From: Siphonodentalium dalli | Taxonomy: Eukaryota > Mollusca > Scaphopoda > Gadilida > Siphonodentaliidae | DNA length: 64,000 bases | Direction: 5' to 3' | Assembly (NCBI GenBank): GCA_032622095.1 | Contig: CP136064.1 | Span: forward strand, 143,177,954 to 143,241,953 | Shown here: positions 1 to 12,058 of the stretch, one piece after another | Position numbering within the stretch: the stretch's first letter is position 1 | How the letters are laid out: each line of letters starts with the position of its first letter | Made by a program: the position numbers and the translations under genes | Notes under the pieces: model-generated | The model's database searches: none | What the model saw: the letters and a program-made list of their open reading frames with translations, nothing else | What the model was told of the DNA's origin: nothing

Positions 1-25
1 TTTTTGTCATTTACAACCTATGTTC

Positions 26-166
26 TGCGCATGCGCATATATTCCTACCCGATACTATAGCGGGTAGACATTCCATATACACCCCCTGACATATATTAGT
101 GGGTATGTCGTGCATAAGTACGCTATAAACCATTTATTTCGCATATCGCTGCTCTGCGCATGCGCG
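26..166. promoter_or_regulatory. Pair of NRF-1-like palindromic sites
   Basis: TGCGCATGCGCA lies at 26-37 and TGCGCATGCGCG at 155-166. Both match the known NRF-1 consensus (YGCGCAYGCGCR). Between them, around 46-67, TACCCG and CGGGTA form a short inverted repeat. Such pairs occur in invertebrate CpG-type promoters, but no coding start follows within view, so the sites could belong to a gene beginning left of the window or to a repeat. Motif seen directly; regulatory role inferred. Confidence 0.35.
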
Positions 167-330
167 AAGAAACAAACTTGATATGCGATCGAGGCCCTTC
201 GCCATATAAATATAATTTGAACAGGCTTTTTATATTGGATATATATAACTAGAGTTTAGACGTCGATTTGTTATTGAATCGCATAGCTATAAACTATAAA
301 CACGTGGCGGTCGTTATAATGGCCGGTTCA

Positions 331-394
331 GCGGCCGGTATACCGGCCGCTAGGGTATATGGAGGTTCACGCAGCGGCCGGTATTCCGGCCGCT
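331..394. repeat. Two GC-rich palindromes, 42 bp apart
   Basis: A perfect 20-bp palindrome, GCGGCCGGTATACCGGCCGC, lies at 331-350. A near-perfect 22-bp version with centre TATT lies at 373-394. They stand out sharply from the AT-rich surroundings. An E-box CACGTG is at 301-306. This may be the foldback end of a small mobile element or a paired protein-binding site; no protein family can be assigned. Confidence 0.6.
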
Positions 395-407
395 GGGGTT
401 CAAAGGG

Positions 408-556
408 TTAATTTCCAATCAAATCAAGAATATATATGTAACTATTATATACATGTAAACATGAATGGACTTTCCTGGAAACGATTCTCAGAACGTTTAA
501 TTTCCAATCAAATCAAGGATATATATGTAACTATTATATACATCTAAACATGAATG
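408..556 (+). repeat. Direct repeat of ~60 bp, offset 89 bp
   Basis: Bases 408-467 and 497-556 are nearly identical copies of a segment starting TTAATTTCCAATCAAATCAA and ending AACATGAATG, with two or three substitutions. The short ORF that spans them is only a consequence of the duplication. Confidence 0.8.
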
Positions 557-822
557 CTTTGAATATACAGATATATGGAAAAGTATATGGAAACAGACAA
601 TTAATAGCGAGTTTGCGATACTTGTCAGACGGGTACTGGTAAATCAGTGAAATTCGTCAAGTGCAGTGATTTGGAATGGGTAGATGTATCCCATAGACCG
701 GTAATCTTTCACTAAAGTTTTCTCACTCAAAAGTACATGATTTCTATGAAATAGCAGTCAGCTATGCATTAATCTATTTACTGCAAAATTTAATGGGCAA
801 ATCTCGTTGATAAATTTGTCTT

Positions 823-1020
823 TTAACCCTTTCAGTGCCAAGTCCGATTTTTGTATCAACCCGTATTTATTTATTGATAATAATAATGTGATACATTGAT
901 GGAAAGAGCTCTAAGAGATCTTTCCATCAATGTATCACATTATTATAATCAATAAATGTGAAAAATGATCAAGGAAATATGGGTTGATACAAAAATCGGA
1001 CTTGGCATTCAAAGGGTTCA
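823..1020. mobile_element. piggyBac-like hairpin MITE (~198 bp)
   Basis: The two halves fold back on each other over ~80-90 bp around a centre near 910. The left arm starts TTAACCCTTTCAGTGCCAAG at 823. The right end reads CTTGGCATTCAAAGGGTTCA to 1020, its reverse complement apart from a few changes. A TTAA flank plus CCYTT...AAGGG termini is the known signature of piggyBac-family target sites and ends; the right TTAA is changed to TTCA. There is no coding capacity, so it is non-autonomous. Hairpin seen directly; family assignment inferred from the ends. Confidence 0.75.
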
Positions 1021-2363
1021 GCCATGTTTTATGTTCAAAGTATCGAGGTGGCTTCTAGCACTTAAGATAACTACGGAACGCCAATTTGTTCACTAACAAC
1101 TGTCTTCACTCCAGTAATGACATGTTATGATTAAGACAGTAAGTTGATGATGCTATACGCAGTCAAATAAGGGCACAAAAGGTCTTCAGTACAAAATTTG
1201 CATGAGGTTGTAAAAAACGTGTTTTTTGCCCCTTGGGCCACCCACCACCTCGGCATACGTTCCTGCAAATTTTTTACTACCCCCCCCCCCCCTGCTAACA
1301 CAATAAAAATTCCCCACTAATAAATTTTTGGAAAATCAAACTGCCGGAATAATTTCAACATATTTTTGGTGTGAAATTTCCAACTGTTGAACAATTTGAC
1401 AAAAATTGGTGTGAAACACCCAAACCCCCTCTCTCGTCACGTCCCTTATCGACCCTTTGTATATCGTGAATATTTGAATACAACCGTTTAGTTATTTTAT
1501 CGTATGTGGGTGGTGACTGCATGATTTCTCATTTTAATATAGATATTTACCATATGAACGTATAAGGCGTGTTTGAACCTCAAGACTGTTTGTAGTGGTG
1601 GTAATATATAGGTCGATAATGACACGAAATACCGCTATATATACCTTAATATACTCTACACAATCTTACCATCATCAGAGCGACTTAAGATGCTTCCTTT
1701 GTTTCACATAGAAGTGAAGCAAACGTTCTTTATTCAAACCATATAATGAATGGTCTACCATTAAAAACCCTTTATCGTTAACAAGTTTAACTTTTCTAAC
1801 TACCACCAGGTTTAGACCCAGACAAATATCCCAATTCTTGGGATAAATATTCTCTTGCACCGCCCCTTCGATCTGTTGAAAGATTCCAACCCATTTTCAA
1901 TTAATATGACTAAATATTCCCCAACTAATAAAAGGGCCAATTTCGGTCTTATATCAGACTAAAAGTACATGTAGGACATTCTTGTACCCTGGGTTTAAAA
2001 ACAACACACTTTACAAATATTGGTTGGAAAATTTAATTAGCGTAATTGTATATTTGAGCTATCATAACATATTTTCTCAGCCTGAAAATTCCAACTGTTC
2101 TAGTCAAAACTCGAACGGTCTGTGAAATTATTAATGAAATCCAAAATGAGTCAAAGAAAGACACCAAACCCTTCCCACTGTCGCCTAGTCCCTGGTGAAT
2201 GCAAATCATTATCCAGAGGTCCATCATATAACCATAACGGCAAGTATAACATCGACCAATAAAGCGAATGTGAATAACAATTTCTCTGTATCATATATCA
2301 AGTTTGTTGCAGATGGCGTACCATATGTTACCAGTCGATGTGCTTAATTCTGCCCATAAAACA
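1021..2363. other. Non-coding stretch, no recognisable gene
   Basis: AT-rich DNA with a 13-C run at 1280-1292. The minus-strand ORF at 1675-1860 (61 codons, lysine- and leucine-rich) has no domain I recognise and no supporting splice context. I see no RNA gene here. Confidence 0.6.
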
Positions 2364-2438
2364 GTTTGCGATTACAAAACATGTACCGGTACGGGTAGCT
2401 ACCAGTACCCGTACCCGTACCGGTTTGAAATCGCAAAC
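2364..2438. repeat. Hairpin containing accggtac/gtaccggt arms
   Basis: GTTTGCGATT at 2364-2373 pairs with AATCGCAAAC at 2429-2438. Inside, ATGTACCGGTACGGGTA pairs with the TACCCGTACCCGTACCGGT block. The stem is about 30 bp with a small loop near 2400. It may be a small foldback element. Confidence 0.75.
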
Positions 2439-4559
2439 TCGCTAGTGAGTGAATATAGCATTTAAATTATGAAATGCTCTTTTGATTGAATTTTGGAATG
2501 AACTATTGTCAAATAAAAATGTTTTCGTTCTGACATAATTATACCTTGTGGATCTTTCGTCTTTTCATTATGTACAGTAGTTGTTATTTGATGATTGTCC
2601 TGGATCCTCGAAGATCAAGACTTTTATTTACATTGTGGTGCCAAATTGCATATCTATTTCATTTTCAAGTTGCAATTCACAATCTAATATGTTTTAGTTA
2701 TTCGTTTCTTGATATACAACATTAGTTTGAACATTTTGTCTGACATTCAAATTTGATCCCTCGTACACTGGACAATTCTTACAAAATCATAAAATCATAG
2801 AGATACATGCCTGTTATGACAGTTCACTTCCAGAGAAAATGTCTTTAAAAATATTGAAGTGTGCTGCGAACATGCAGTCCAATTCACAAAACCATGTTAT
2901 TTAATGAATATGTGGAGCGAAAACGAGTGATATGTTCTGCACTATAAGTCTATAAAGTCTATCTAGGTGCCATATTGAGATTCTCTTTTGAATTCAAACA
3001 CTAGATGATCCAGATCGGTAACCTCTCGCATGTTTGACCTGCAACATTTCTTCAAACATGAATAAAAGGAATATTCAGTCAGTTGCGGGCCATGCATTTT
3101 AATTGAATCACTGGATATCATTATCGCAAGCCATTGTACAGAACACCAACGCTGTGTATCTGGAAGATGCTGGTATCAAAGTATGCAAATAGTGAAATAT
3201 ATTGAGGACAGAAAGAAGTATAGAACGTACATTGTTTTATATCATGGTATTATCTTTCCCCGCATAAATATGCATTGTAAAGGGACAAAGCTCCCAAAAT
3301 TGCCCCAAATTTAGAAATATTATTGAAAAATATATATAAAATAAAAAATACATCTGCCGACTGGCTGACCCTATTTTTTTCTATTAATTAATTTTCCGCA
3401 ACCCAAGAAAAAATACACATGAAATACGTTATGATCATATGATCAGTGGATAAAAATAACAGCAAAGATGCAGACATCTTCAACATGGGGAACTAATAAT
3501 ATGGCCTTTTGTGTCTTATCAAGTGATAAAACTAATTGGCATCAACTAAGAATAGATGCCCCTCCCTTAAACCATGATTCTAAGCTGAATATAAGTGATT
3601 CGTCATGGGATATTATAAACTTCAATATATTTATATCTTTCCCATGCTCATTCCAGTGGTATATTAATAGTACATGAATATAATATTTATAGAAGCCCTA
3701 AAACTGTAGTTTTAAAGAATTTAATTAAAGGAAATGAGACCATGGATTTTAAAGTAACATAAAATGAAAAATTACACTGAAAACACAACCAAACCAAACA
3801 AAACCAGCTAAAGATAAGCATGTGGAATTTATTCTATCAAGGAGACACCGTAAAAAAAAAGGAAGTGTCAATGACACTGTAGCTCAACTTGGAAAGGGAA
3901 TAATTTAATGTATTACAGTCAATGGAGCGATTTGGAATGTGGAAAGTTGAATGTCTAATACTAGTTTATCGACATGAAGATATATATAAAATCTAAGATG
4001 GTTGCTGGCATGACGCGGTCGGCGCCTCTGCAAAGCAGGCCCAGTCCAAACCAGCTAATTGTACACAGCAGTGCGGTTTGATACCCCCGGGTAATTATCG
4101 GCTGATAGAATGTGTGTTACATCACTAATTAGTTTATCACAAGGATGTATTAACATGCTATTTCAACCTATTTACCAAATGTAAGCATACATTGCCACAT
4201 TAAACATGTTTCTGAATTTCTTTTAACATGGTTGTAGTAAGAATTTAAAAAATGTAAATTAATAAAATAAAGCCGATTATTCTCATTTTAGAAACATATA
4301 CATAAAGGATGATAAGCCTTGAGTATGGCGGAAAATATTTATATTGCAGGTAACATACCTTTATTAGGTGATTATGTGCGGTCCGTGCAACGAACCGGAG
4401 GACAGGCATAATATATATGTATATGATGTCTTTGTGCTATTCATATTCCACCGTCACGGAGAAACAGAACAATTCCTATAGGTGCCGCGTTGGTTTAAAC
4501 ATTCAGATTTTTTGTCAGTACTAAACATTCTACAATACGTTTTACGCCATCATTTTAAC
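2439..4559. other. Non-coding stretch before the 515-bp array
   Basis: About 2.1 kb of AT-rich DNA without a convincing ORF. The 69-codon ORF at 3468 is unrecognised and lacks codon-bias or domain support. I see no repeats longer than ~20 bp and no RNA gene here. Confidence 0.55.
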
Positions 4560-7500
4560 GAGAACAGCGCTCCTACATTAGCCACTGGCGTGTTCTGTCG
4601 ACATGTATAGGTCCTGGGGTACATCACTGTGACAACGGCATTCGAAATGGCGTCATTTTGGGCTTCACGTCAACTGAAAAAACTCAGCAAATCATCCTAG
4701 GTGCGATTTTAAACCTCCGGATTCATCGACAGACGGACTTTCGGCCTGAATCAGTGTTCTGTGTTTTACACTAAGAATTCATCACATCTGATCGAATTGA
4801 GTGTGCTCACGTATGGAGTGTCGACACTGTTATAACCAGGTGATATTTAAAGGATATCTCGTTTTTTTTATTTTAAATTTATTCAAAAATTAAACATAAA
4901 ATCGAAAAGATGGATGTACAAGGAGCATGGTTACATTCGCTCGTATATACAGGGTGGGATAACACGATTACCGTTTATATATGGCTAAGGACGTGAATTT
5001 GGAGATATTCAGCCCAATATAGTTTGCAACTGAATCGCGAGTATGGTTCGAAAACCACCTTAGTTGCGGACAAGAACTACGCTCCTCACATGTGTCGATT
5101 GCGAGTTCTGTCGACATGTATATGTCGTGGGGTATATCACCATGGCAAATTCATTCGAACCGGCGTCATTTGCACTTCAATTCTACTGAAAAACAGAGCA
5201 AATCTTAAGTGCGGTTTGAAACCCCCGGGTACACCGATGTATAGTTTAGTTCTGAATCATATTCTGAGTTTTACGTCTTATTTTCGGACAAGTGTCACGT
5301 TTGTCCAAAACGAACAAACGGCGGGTTGTCGACATATATATGTCGTGGGGTGTATCACCATTACATAGCGATTCGAACCGGCGTCATGTGCGCTTTTATT
5401 CTACCGATAAACACAGCAAAACGTAGGTGCGGTTTGAAACCCCCGGGTAGACTTGATGTGAATGTTTTGTGTTTTACACTAAGAATTCATCAATCTGATC
5501 GAATTGAGTGTGTTCACGTATGGAGTGTCGACACTGTTATAACCAGGTGATATTATTGAACAAATATTTAAAGGATATCTCGTTTTTTAAATTTTAAATT
5601 TATTCAAATTTAATTTAAAATTAAACCTAAAATCGAAAATATGGATGTACAAGGAGCATGGTTACATTCGCTCGTATATACAGGGTGGGATAACACGATT
5701 GCCATTTATATATGGCTAAGGACGTGAATTTGGAGATATTCAGCCCAATATAGTTTGCAACAGAATCGCGAGTATATTCTGAGTTTTACGTCTTATTTTC
5801 GGACAAGTGTCACGTTTGTCCAAAACAAACAAACGGCGGGTTGTCGACATATATATGTCGTGGGGTGTATCACCATTACATAGCGATTCGAACCGGCGTC
5901 ATGTGCGCTTTTATTCTACCGATAAACACAGCAAAACGTAGGTGCGGTTTGAAATCCCCGGGTAGACTTGATGTGAATGTTCTGTGTTTTACACTAAGAA
6001 TTCATCAATCTGATCGAATTGAGTGTGCTCACGTATGGAGTGTCGACACTGTTATCACCAGGTGATATTATTGAACAAATATTTAAAGGATATCTCGTTT
6101 TTTAAATTTTAAATTTATTCAAATTTAATTTAAAATTAAACATAAAATCGAAAATATGGATGTACAAGGAGCATGGTTACATTCGCTCGTATATACAGGG
6201 TGGGATAACACGATTGCCGTTTATATATGGCTAAGGACGTGAATTTGGAGATATTCAGCCCAATATAGTTTGCAACAGAATCGCGAGTATATTCTGAGTT
6301 TTACGTCTTATTTTCGGACAAGTGTCACGTTTGTCCAAAACGAACAAACAGCGGGTTGTCGACATATATATGTCGTGGGGTGTATCACCATTACATAGCG
6401 ATTCGAACCGGCGTCATGTGCGCTTTTATTCTACCAATAAACACAGCAAAACGTAGGTGCGGTTTGAAACCCCCGGGTAGACTTGATGTGGATGTTCTGT
6501 GTTTTACACTAAGAATTCATCAATCTGATCGAATTGAGTGTGCTCACATATGGAGTGTCGACACTGTTATAACCAGGTGATATTATTGAACAAATATTTA
6601 AAGGATATCTCGTTTTTTTAATTTTAAATTTATTCAAATTTAATTTAAAATTAAACATAAAATCGAAAAGATTGATGTACAAGGAGCATGGTTACCTTCG
6701 CTCGTATATACAGGGTGGGATAATACGATTGCCGTTTATATATGGCCAAGGACGTGAATTTGGAGATATTCAGCCCAATATAGTTTGCAACAGAATCGCC
6801 AGTATATTCTGAGTTTTACGTCTTATTTTCGGACAAGTGTCACGTTTGTCCAAAACAAACAAACGGAGGGTTGTCGACATATATATGTCGTGGGGTGTAT
6901 CACCATTACATAGCGATTCGAACCGGCGTCATGTGCGCTTTTATTCTACCAATAAACACAGCAAAACGTAGGTGCGGTTTGAAACCCCCGGGTAGACTTG
7001 ATGTGAATGTTTTGTGTTTTATACTAAGAATTCATCAATCTGATCGAATTGAGTGTGTTCACGTATGGAGTGTCGACACTGTTATAACCAGGTGATATTA
7101 TTGAACAAATATTTAAAGGATATCTCGTTTTTTTAATTTTTAATTTATTCAAATTTAATTTAAAATTAAACATAAAATCGAAAATATGGACGTACAAGGA
7201 GCATGGTTACATTCGCTCGTATATACAGGGTGAGATAACACGATTGCCGTTTATATATGGCTAAGGACGTGAATTTGGAGATATTCAGCCCAATATAGTT
7301 TGCAACAGAATCGCGAGTATATTCTGAGTTTTACGTCTTATTTTCGGACAAGTGTCACGTTTGTCCAAAACAAATAAACGGAGGGTTGTCGACATATATA
7401 TGTCGTGGGGTGTATCACCATTACATAGCGATTCGAACCGGCGTCATGTGCGCTTTTATTCTACCAATAAACACAGCAAAACGTAGGTGCGGTTTGAAAC

Positions 7501-9655
7501 CCCCGGGTAGACTTGATGTGAATGTTCTGTGTTTTACACTAAGAATTCATCAATCTGATCGAATTGAGTGTGCTCACGTATGGAGTGTCGACACTGTTAT
7601 CACCAGGTGATATTATTGAACAAATATTAAAGGATATCTCGTTTTTTTTAATTTTAAATTTATTCAAATTTAATTTAAAATTAAACATAAAATCGAAAAG
7701 ATGGATGTACAAGGAGCATGGTTACCTTCGCTCGTATATACAGGGTGGGATAACACGATTGCCGTTTATATATGGCCAAGGACGTGAATTTGGAGATATT
7801 CAGCCCAATATAGTTTGTAACAGAATCGCGAGTATATTCTGAATTTTACGACAAGTGTCACGTTTGTCCAAAACGAACAAACGGCGGGTTGTCGACATAT
7901 ATATGTCGTGGGGTGTATCACCATTACATAGCGATTCGAACCGGCGTCATGTGCGCTTTTATTCTACCAATAAACACAGCAAAACGTAGGTGCGGTTTGA
8001 AACCCCCGGGTAGACTTGATGTGGATGTTCTGTGTTTTACACTAAGAATTCATCAATCTGATTGAATTGAGTGTGCTCACGTATGGAGTGTTGACACTGT
8101 TATCACCAGGTGATATTATTGAACAAATATTAAAGGATATCTCGTTTTTTTGAATTTTAAATTTATTCAAATTTAATTTAAAATTAAACATAAAATCGAA
8201 AAGATGGATGTACAAGGAGCATGGTTACCTTCGCTCGTATATACAGGGTGGGATAACACGATTGCCGTTTATATATGGCCAAGGACGTGAATTTGGAGAT
8301 ATTCAGCCCAATATAGTTTGTAACAGAATCGCGAGTATATTCTGAATTTTACGTCTTATTTTCGGACAAGTGTCACGTTTGTCCAAAACGAACAAACGGC
8401 GGGTTGTCGACATATATATGTCGTGGGGTGTATCACCATTACATAGCGATTCGAACCGGCGTCATGTGCGCTTTTATTCTACCAATAAACACAGCAAAAC
8501 GTAGGTGCGGTTTGAAACCCCCGGGTAGACTTGATGTGGATGTTCTGTGTTTTACACTAAGAATTCATCAATCTGATAGAATTGAGTGTGCTCACGTATG
8601 GAGTGTCGACACTGTTATAACCAGGTGATATTATTGAACAAATATTTAAAGGATATCTCGTTTTTTTAATTTTAAATTTATTCAAATTTAATTTAAAATT
8701 AAACATAAAATCGAAAAGATGGATGTACAAGGAGCATGGTTACCTTCGCTCATATATACAGGGTGGGATAACACGATTGCCGTTTATATATGGCTAAGGA
8801 CGTGAATTTGGAGATATTCAGCCCAATATAGTTTGCAACAGAATCGCGAGTATATTCTGAGTTTTACGTCTTATTTTCGGACAAGTGTCACGTTTGTCCA
8901 AAACAAACAAACGGAGGGTTGTCGACATATATATGTCGTGGGGTGTATCACCATTACATAGCGATTCGAACCGGCGTCATGTGCGCTTTTATTCTACCAA
9001 TAAACACAGCAAAACGTAGGTGCGGTTTGAAACCCCCGGGTAGACTTGATGTGAATGTTCTGTGTTTTACACTAAGAATTCATCAATCTGATCGAATTGA
9101 GTGTACTCACGTATGGAGTGTCGACACTGTTATCACCAGGTGATATTATTGAACAAATATTAAAGGATATCTCGTTTTTTTTAATTTTAAATTTATTCAA
9201 ATTTAATTTAAAATTAAACATAAAATCGAAAAGATGGATGTACAAGGAGCATGGTTACCTTCGCTCGTATATACAGGGTGGGATAACACGATTGCCGTTT
9301 ATATATGGCCAAGGACGTGAATTTGGAGATATTCAGCCCAATATAGTTTGTAGCAGAATCGCGAGTATATTCTGAATGTTACGTCTTATTTTCGGACAAG
9401 TGTCACGTTTGTCCAAAACGAACAAACGGCGGGTTGTCGACATATATATGTCGTGGGGTGTATCACCATTACATAGCGATTCGAACCGGTGTCATGTGCG
9501 CTTTTATTCTACCAATAAACACAGCAAAACGTAGGTGCGGTTTGAAACCCCCGGGTAGACTTGATGTGGATGTTCTGTGTTTTACACTAAGAATTCATCA
9601 ATCTGATCGAATTGAGTGTGCTCACGTATGGAATGTCGGACACTGTTATAACCAG
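4560..9655 (+). repeat. ~515-bp tandem satellite, left arm (+ orientation)
   Basis: Monomers repeat at 515 bp: equivalent points fall at 5326, 5841, 6356, 6871, 7386, ~7889 (one monomer with a 13-bp deletion), 8404, 8919 and 9434. Two diverged, partly rearranged monomers form the outer edge (about 4560-4860 and 5085-5325). Each monomer holds the perfect palindrome CGACATATATATGTCG, a TGTCGACA palindrome, a CCCCCGGG core, and an AT-rich foldback near its junction. Inner monomers are almost identical while the outer ones are clearly diverged, the usual pattern of homogenisation by unequal exchange. Confidence 0.95.
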
Positions 9656-11490
9656 AGGCATATACTATAGAATACATTTTTTGTAATAGCAGGCTTATTT
9701 GAGCCATACAGAAGGTGTCGAATACTATGGACCACTGTAATCTAGCAGCGAACGCGATTTCTTGTAAATCACAAAAAGACGGCAAATCGAGTACTATCGA
9801 CCACCGTTCGTTAAACGCACATCTAAACATTTGTGATTTTGTCAAGGGAAACTACTCTAATGATATATGCGAATGATATGGCAATGCCTATTTGTGTCAG
9901 TTGGTGAGTGATTTAGTTGATGAATAAAGGTACATTATGTGTGACTAGTTTCCGATACTTGGGTTATTTTGACCACAATTGCGCACGATGAAAAGTAATT
10001 CCTTCGGTATCGTGTGGAATACTTACCATTTCAGATGTTTTATGTTACATGTTTCTTAACGGTTTGTCGAAAAAGGTCAGCACACATATCGGTTGCTCTT
10101 CGAATGGCCACATCAACTTTATATAGCAATATTACCAAGGATTGAACCTGATTTGTCTAGCTAGCTTTGGGCAGGGACAGCGACTGAAATATTATATAGA
10201 AGCGGGAACATCAAGACCTTAATAGTTGAAAAGGTTGAGGTACCATGCAGCTGGAAAAATTCAACCCATGATGGGGTGCGATGGCTGTTCTCGGACTTGG
10301 TATTTTCTACCTGTGTTAAGGATGGGTGTTCATTTGGAAATTCCAATGTGGACCAACACTCCCTCGTCCAGGGTCTCCGGTGACATCCAACCTCGATTTT
10401 AAAACATATATATAGCACCATCTACTTAAACTATACCTAATTATCGGTAACTTCCATTCATACCCAACTAAGCGGCTGAATTTAGGTAAACATATGACAT
10501 TTGGTTTATAACCAACACGCACTACTACATTGGTAAGTTAAGGATCATGCATGGGACCCCGATTTTTTTCTAAGAATTCACTCATGGAACATTCTGTGCG
10601 GCACTATTGGCCAAATTAAATTGTTTAGACCACGAGGTGAATGCAAACTTCTTGAGCACACAAATGCCATGCGGTTCAAATATGTTACATAATGTCATGG
10701 TAAATATTTGGGGTCCACTGATTCTTAACGCAACTTAGCCTGAAATTATCAGTAACTGTTTCAACACGAAATGCCACCACCCCCGATTCACCGCGTATCC
10801 GTGTACCTTCGCACAAAGATCATTTATACGTTTTGAGCCCATGCAAGCCCGACAACTGTAACTCTTTAATTCCATTCGTAATTAAAATCTAGGCCGCTGA
10901 CATGGCTATCTCCTTTCAACTCCATTGAGCGTAAACCACCTCAATGGGTTAACAATTGAGATTACGTGACTGCATTACAAAGAACATGTACCCAGCTAAT
11001 CGCACTCACAATTATCCGTACGAAAAATCGTCCTGATCACGGCGTGAAAAATCAATAATGTAGCCTATGCAGTTGTAATATAATACTGAATTTTTACAAA
11101 AATGGTATTATTGCTGTACTATAGAACCCGATAGACCGTACTTTATCATTCCGTATTGGGGATTTTATACATATTACAAAGCTGTAGCGTTCGAGTACTA
11201 TGAAAACATGAACAGATGAAACTTTTTCTCCACCAAATGCAAAGATTTTCCGGTCAAGTGAATCCCGGTATATAGATGGTTCGCCAAAAAAGATCATATA
11301 AGTCATTACATGTCAATGTATTTTGCATATAAAGAGTTTTGGGCATATGTTGAGTTTCAATCTACAATGAAAGAAATACACTGATAGAAATATAGTCGAA
11401 TACTATAGAACACAAAATATGTATTACAAAATTAGTAAATCACAAATTAACGCTGATATTACAAAAATTGTATTCTATAGTATAGGCCCC
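9656..11490. mobile_element. 1.83-kb TIR element inside the satellite (copy A)
   Basis: The satellite breaks at 9655 and resumes at 11491 inside the same monomer position (ttataaccag / tggtgatatt). The ends are terminal inverted repeats of ~30 bp: the left reads AGGCATATACTATAGAATAC, and the right, reverse-complemented, begins AGGGGCCTATACTATAGAATAC with two or three mismatches. Subterminal copies of a GARTACTATRGA-like motif occur near both ends (about 9720, 9793, 11112, 11191, 11393). The ORFs inside are under 90 codons and unrecognised, so it appears non-autonomous. The target duplication cannot be resolved because the termini share ccag/ctgg with the site. Superfamily unknown. Confidence 0.8.
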
Positions 11491-11745
11491 TGGTGATATT
11501 ATTGAACAAATATTTAAAGGATATCTCGTTTTTTTAAGTTTAAATTTATTCAAATTTAATTTAAAATTAAACATAAAATCGAAGAGATGGATGTACAAGG
11601 AGCATGGTTAACTTCGCTCGTATATACAGGGTGGGATAACACGATTGCCGTTTATATATGGCTAAGGACGTGAATTTGGAGATATTCAGCCCAATATAGT
11701 TTGCAACAGAATCGCGAGTATATTCTGAATTTTACATACTACATG
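11491..11745 (+). repeat. Partial 515-bp monomer after the TIR element
   Basis: From tggtgatatt to attctgaattttac this is the remainder of the monomer interrupted at 9655. It then ends abruptly in unrelated sequence at 11746. The exact equivalent is at 15795-16049. Confidence 0.85.
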
Positions 11746-12058
11746 CATAACTTTTCCATATCTTTGATGGGGTTATTAAAGATATATTTTTAACGTTATA
11801 TCTACTATAGGCATTCTATAGTCACAAAAATAAAACGAACAACAATCTGTGTATTTGTACTGTCCGTCTACAGTATCGAGATACTTAATCCCGTTATGTA
11901 ATCGATGGCAATGAACAACCCATGCATTATCGAGACAGACATCTAACTACTCGTTATGTAATTATGACAATTACCAGCCTATTGTTTGGCGGTCTCTTTG
12001 TAGATTGGGTCCCTCTTTGCTTGGATGAATTATAATCAGTACAACGACGATGTGACTT
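11746..12058. other. Non-satellite spacer within the duplicated block (copy A)
   Basis: About 310 bp without coding capacity, joining the partial monomer to the next satellite block at gacttt|atatatgg. The equivalent in copy B (16050-16382) is the same except that a 21-bp stretch replaces 2 bp at about 16110-16131. Confidence 0.7.

Noticed and set aside
1675-1860. 61-codon minus-strand ORF with protein-like composition.
   Set aside because: No family recognised, and no flanking splice or domain evidence.
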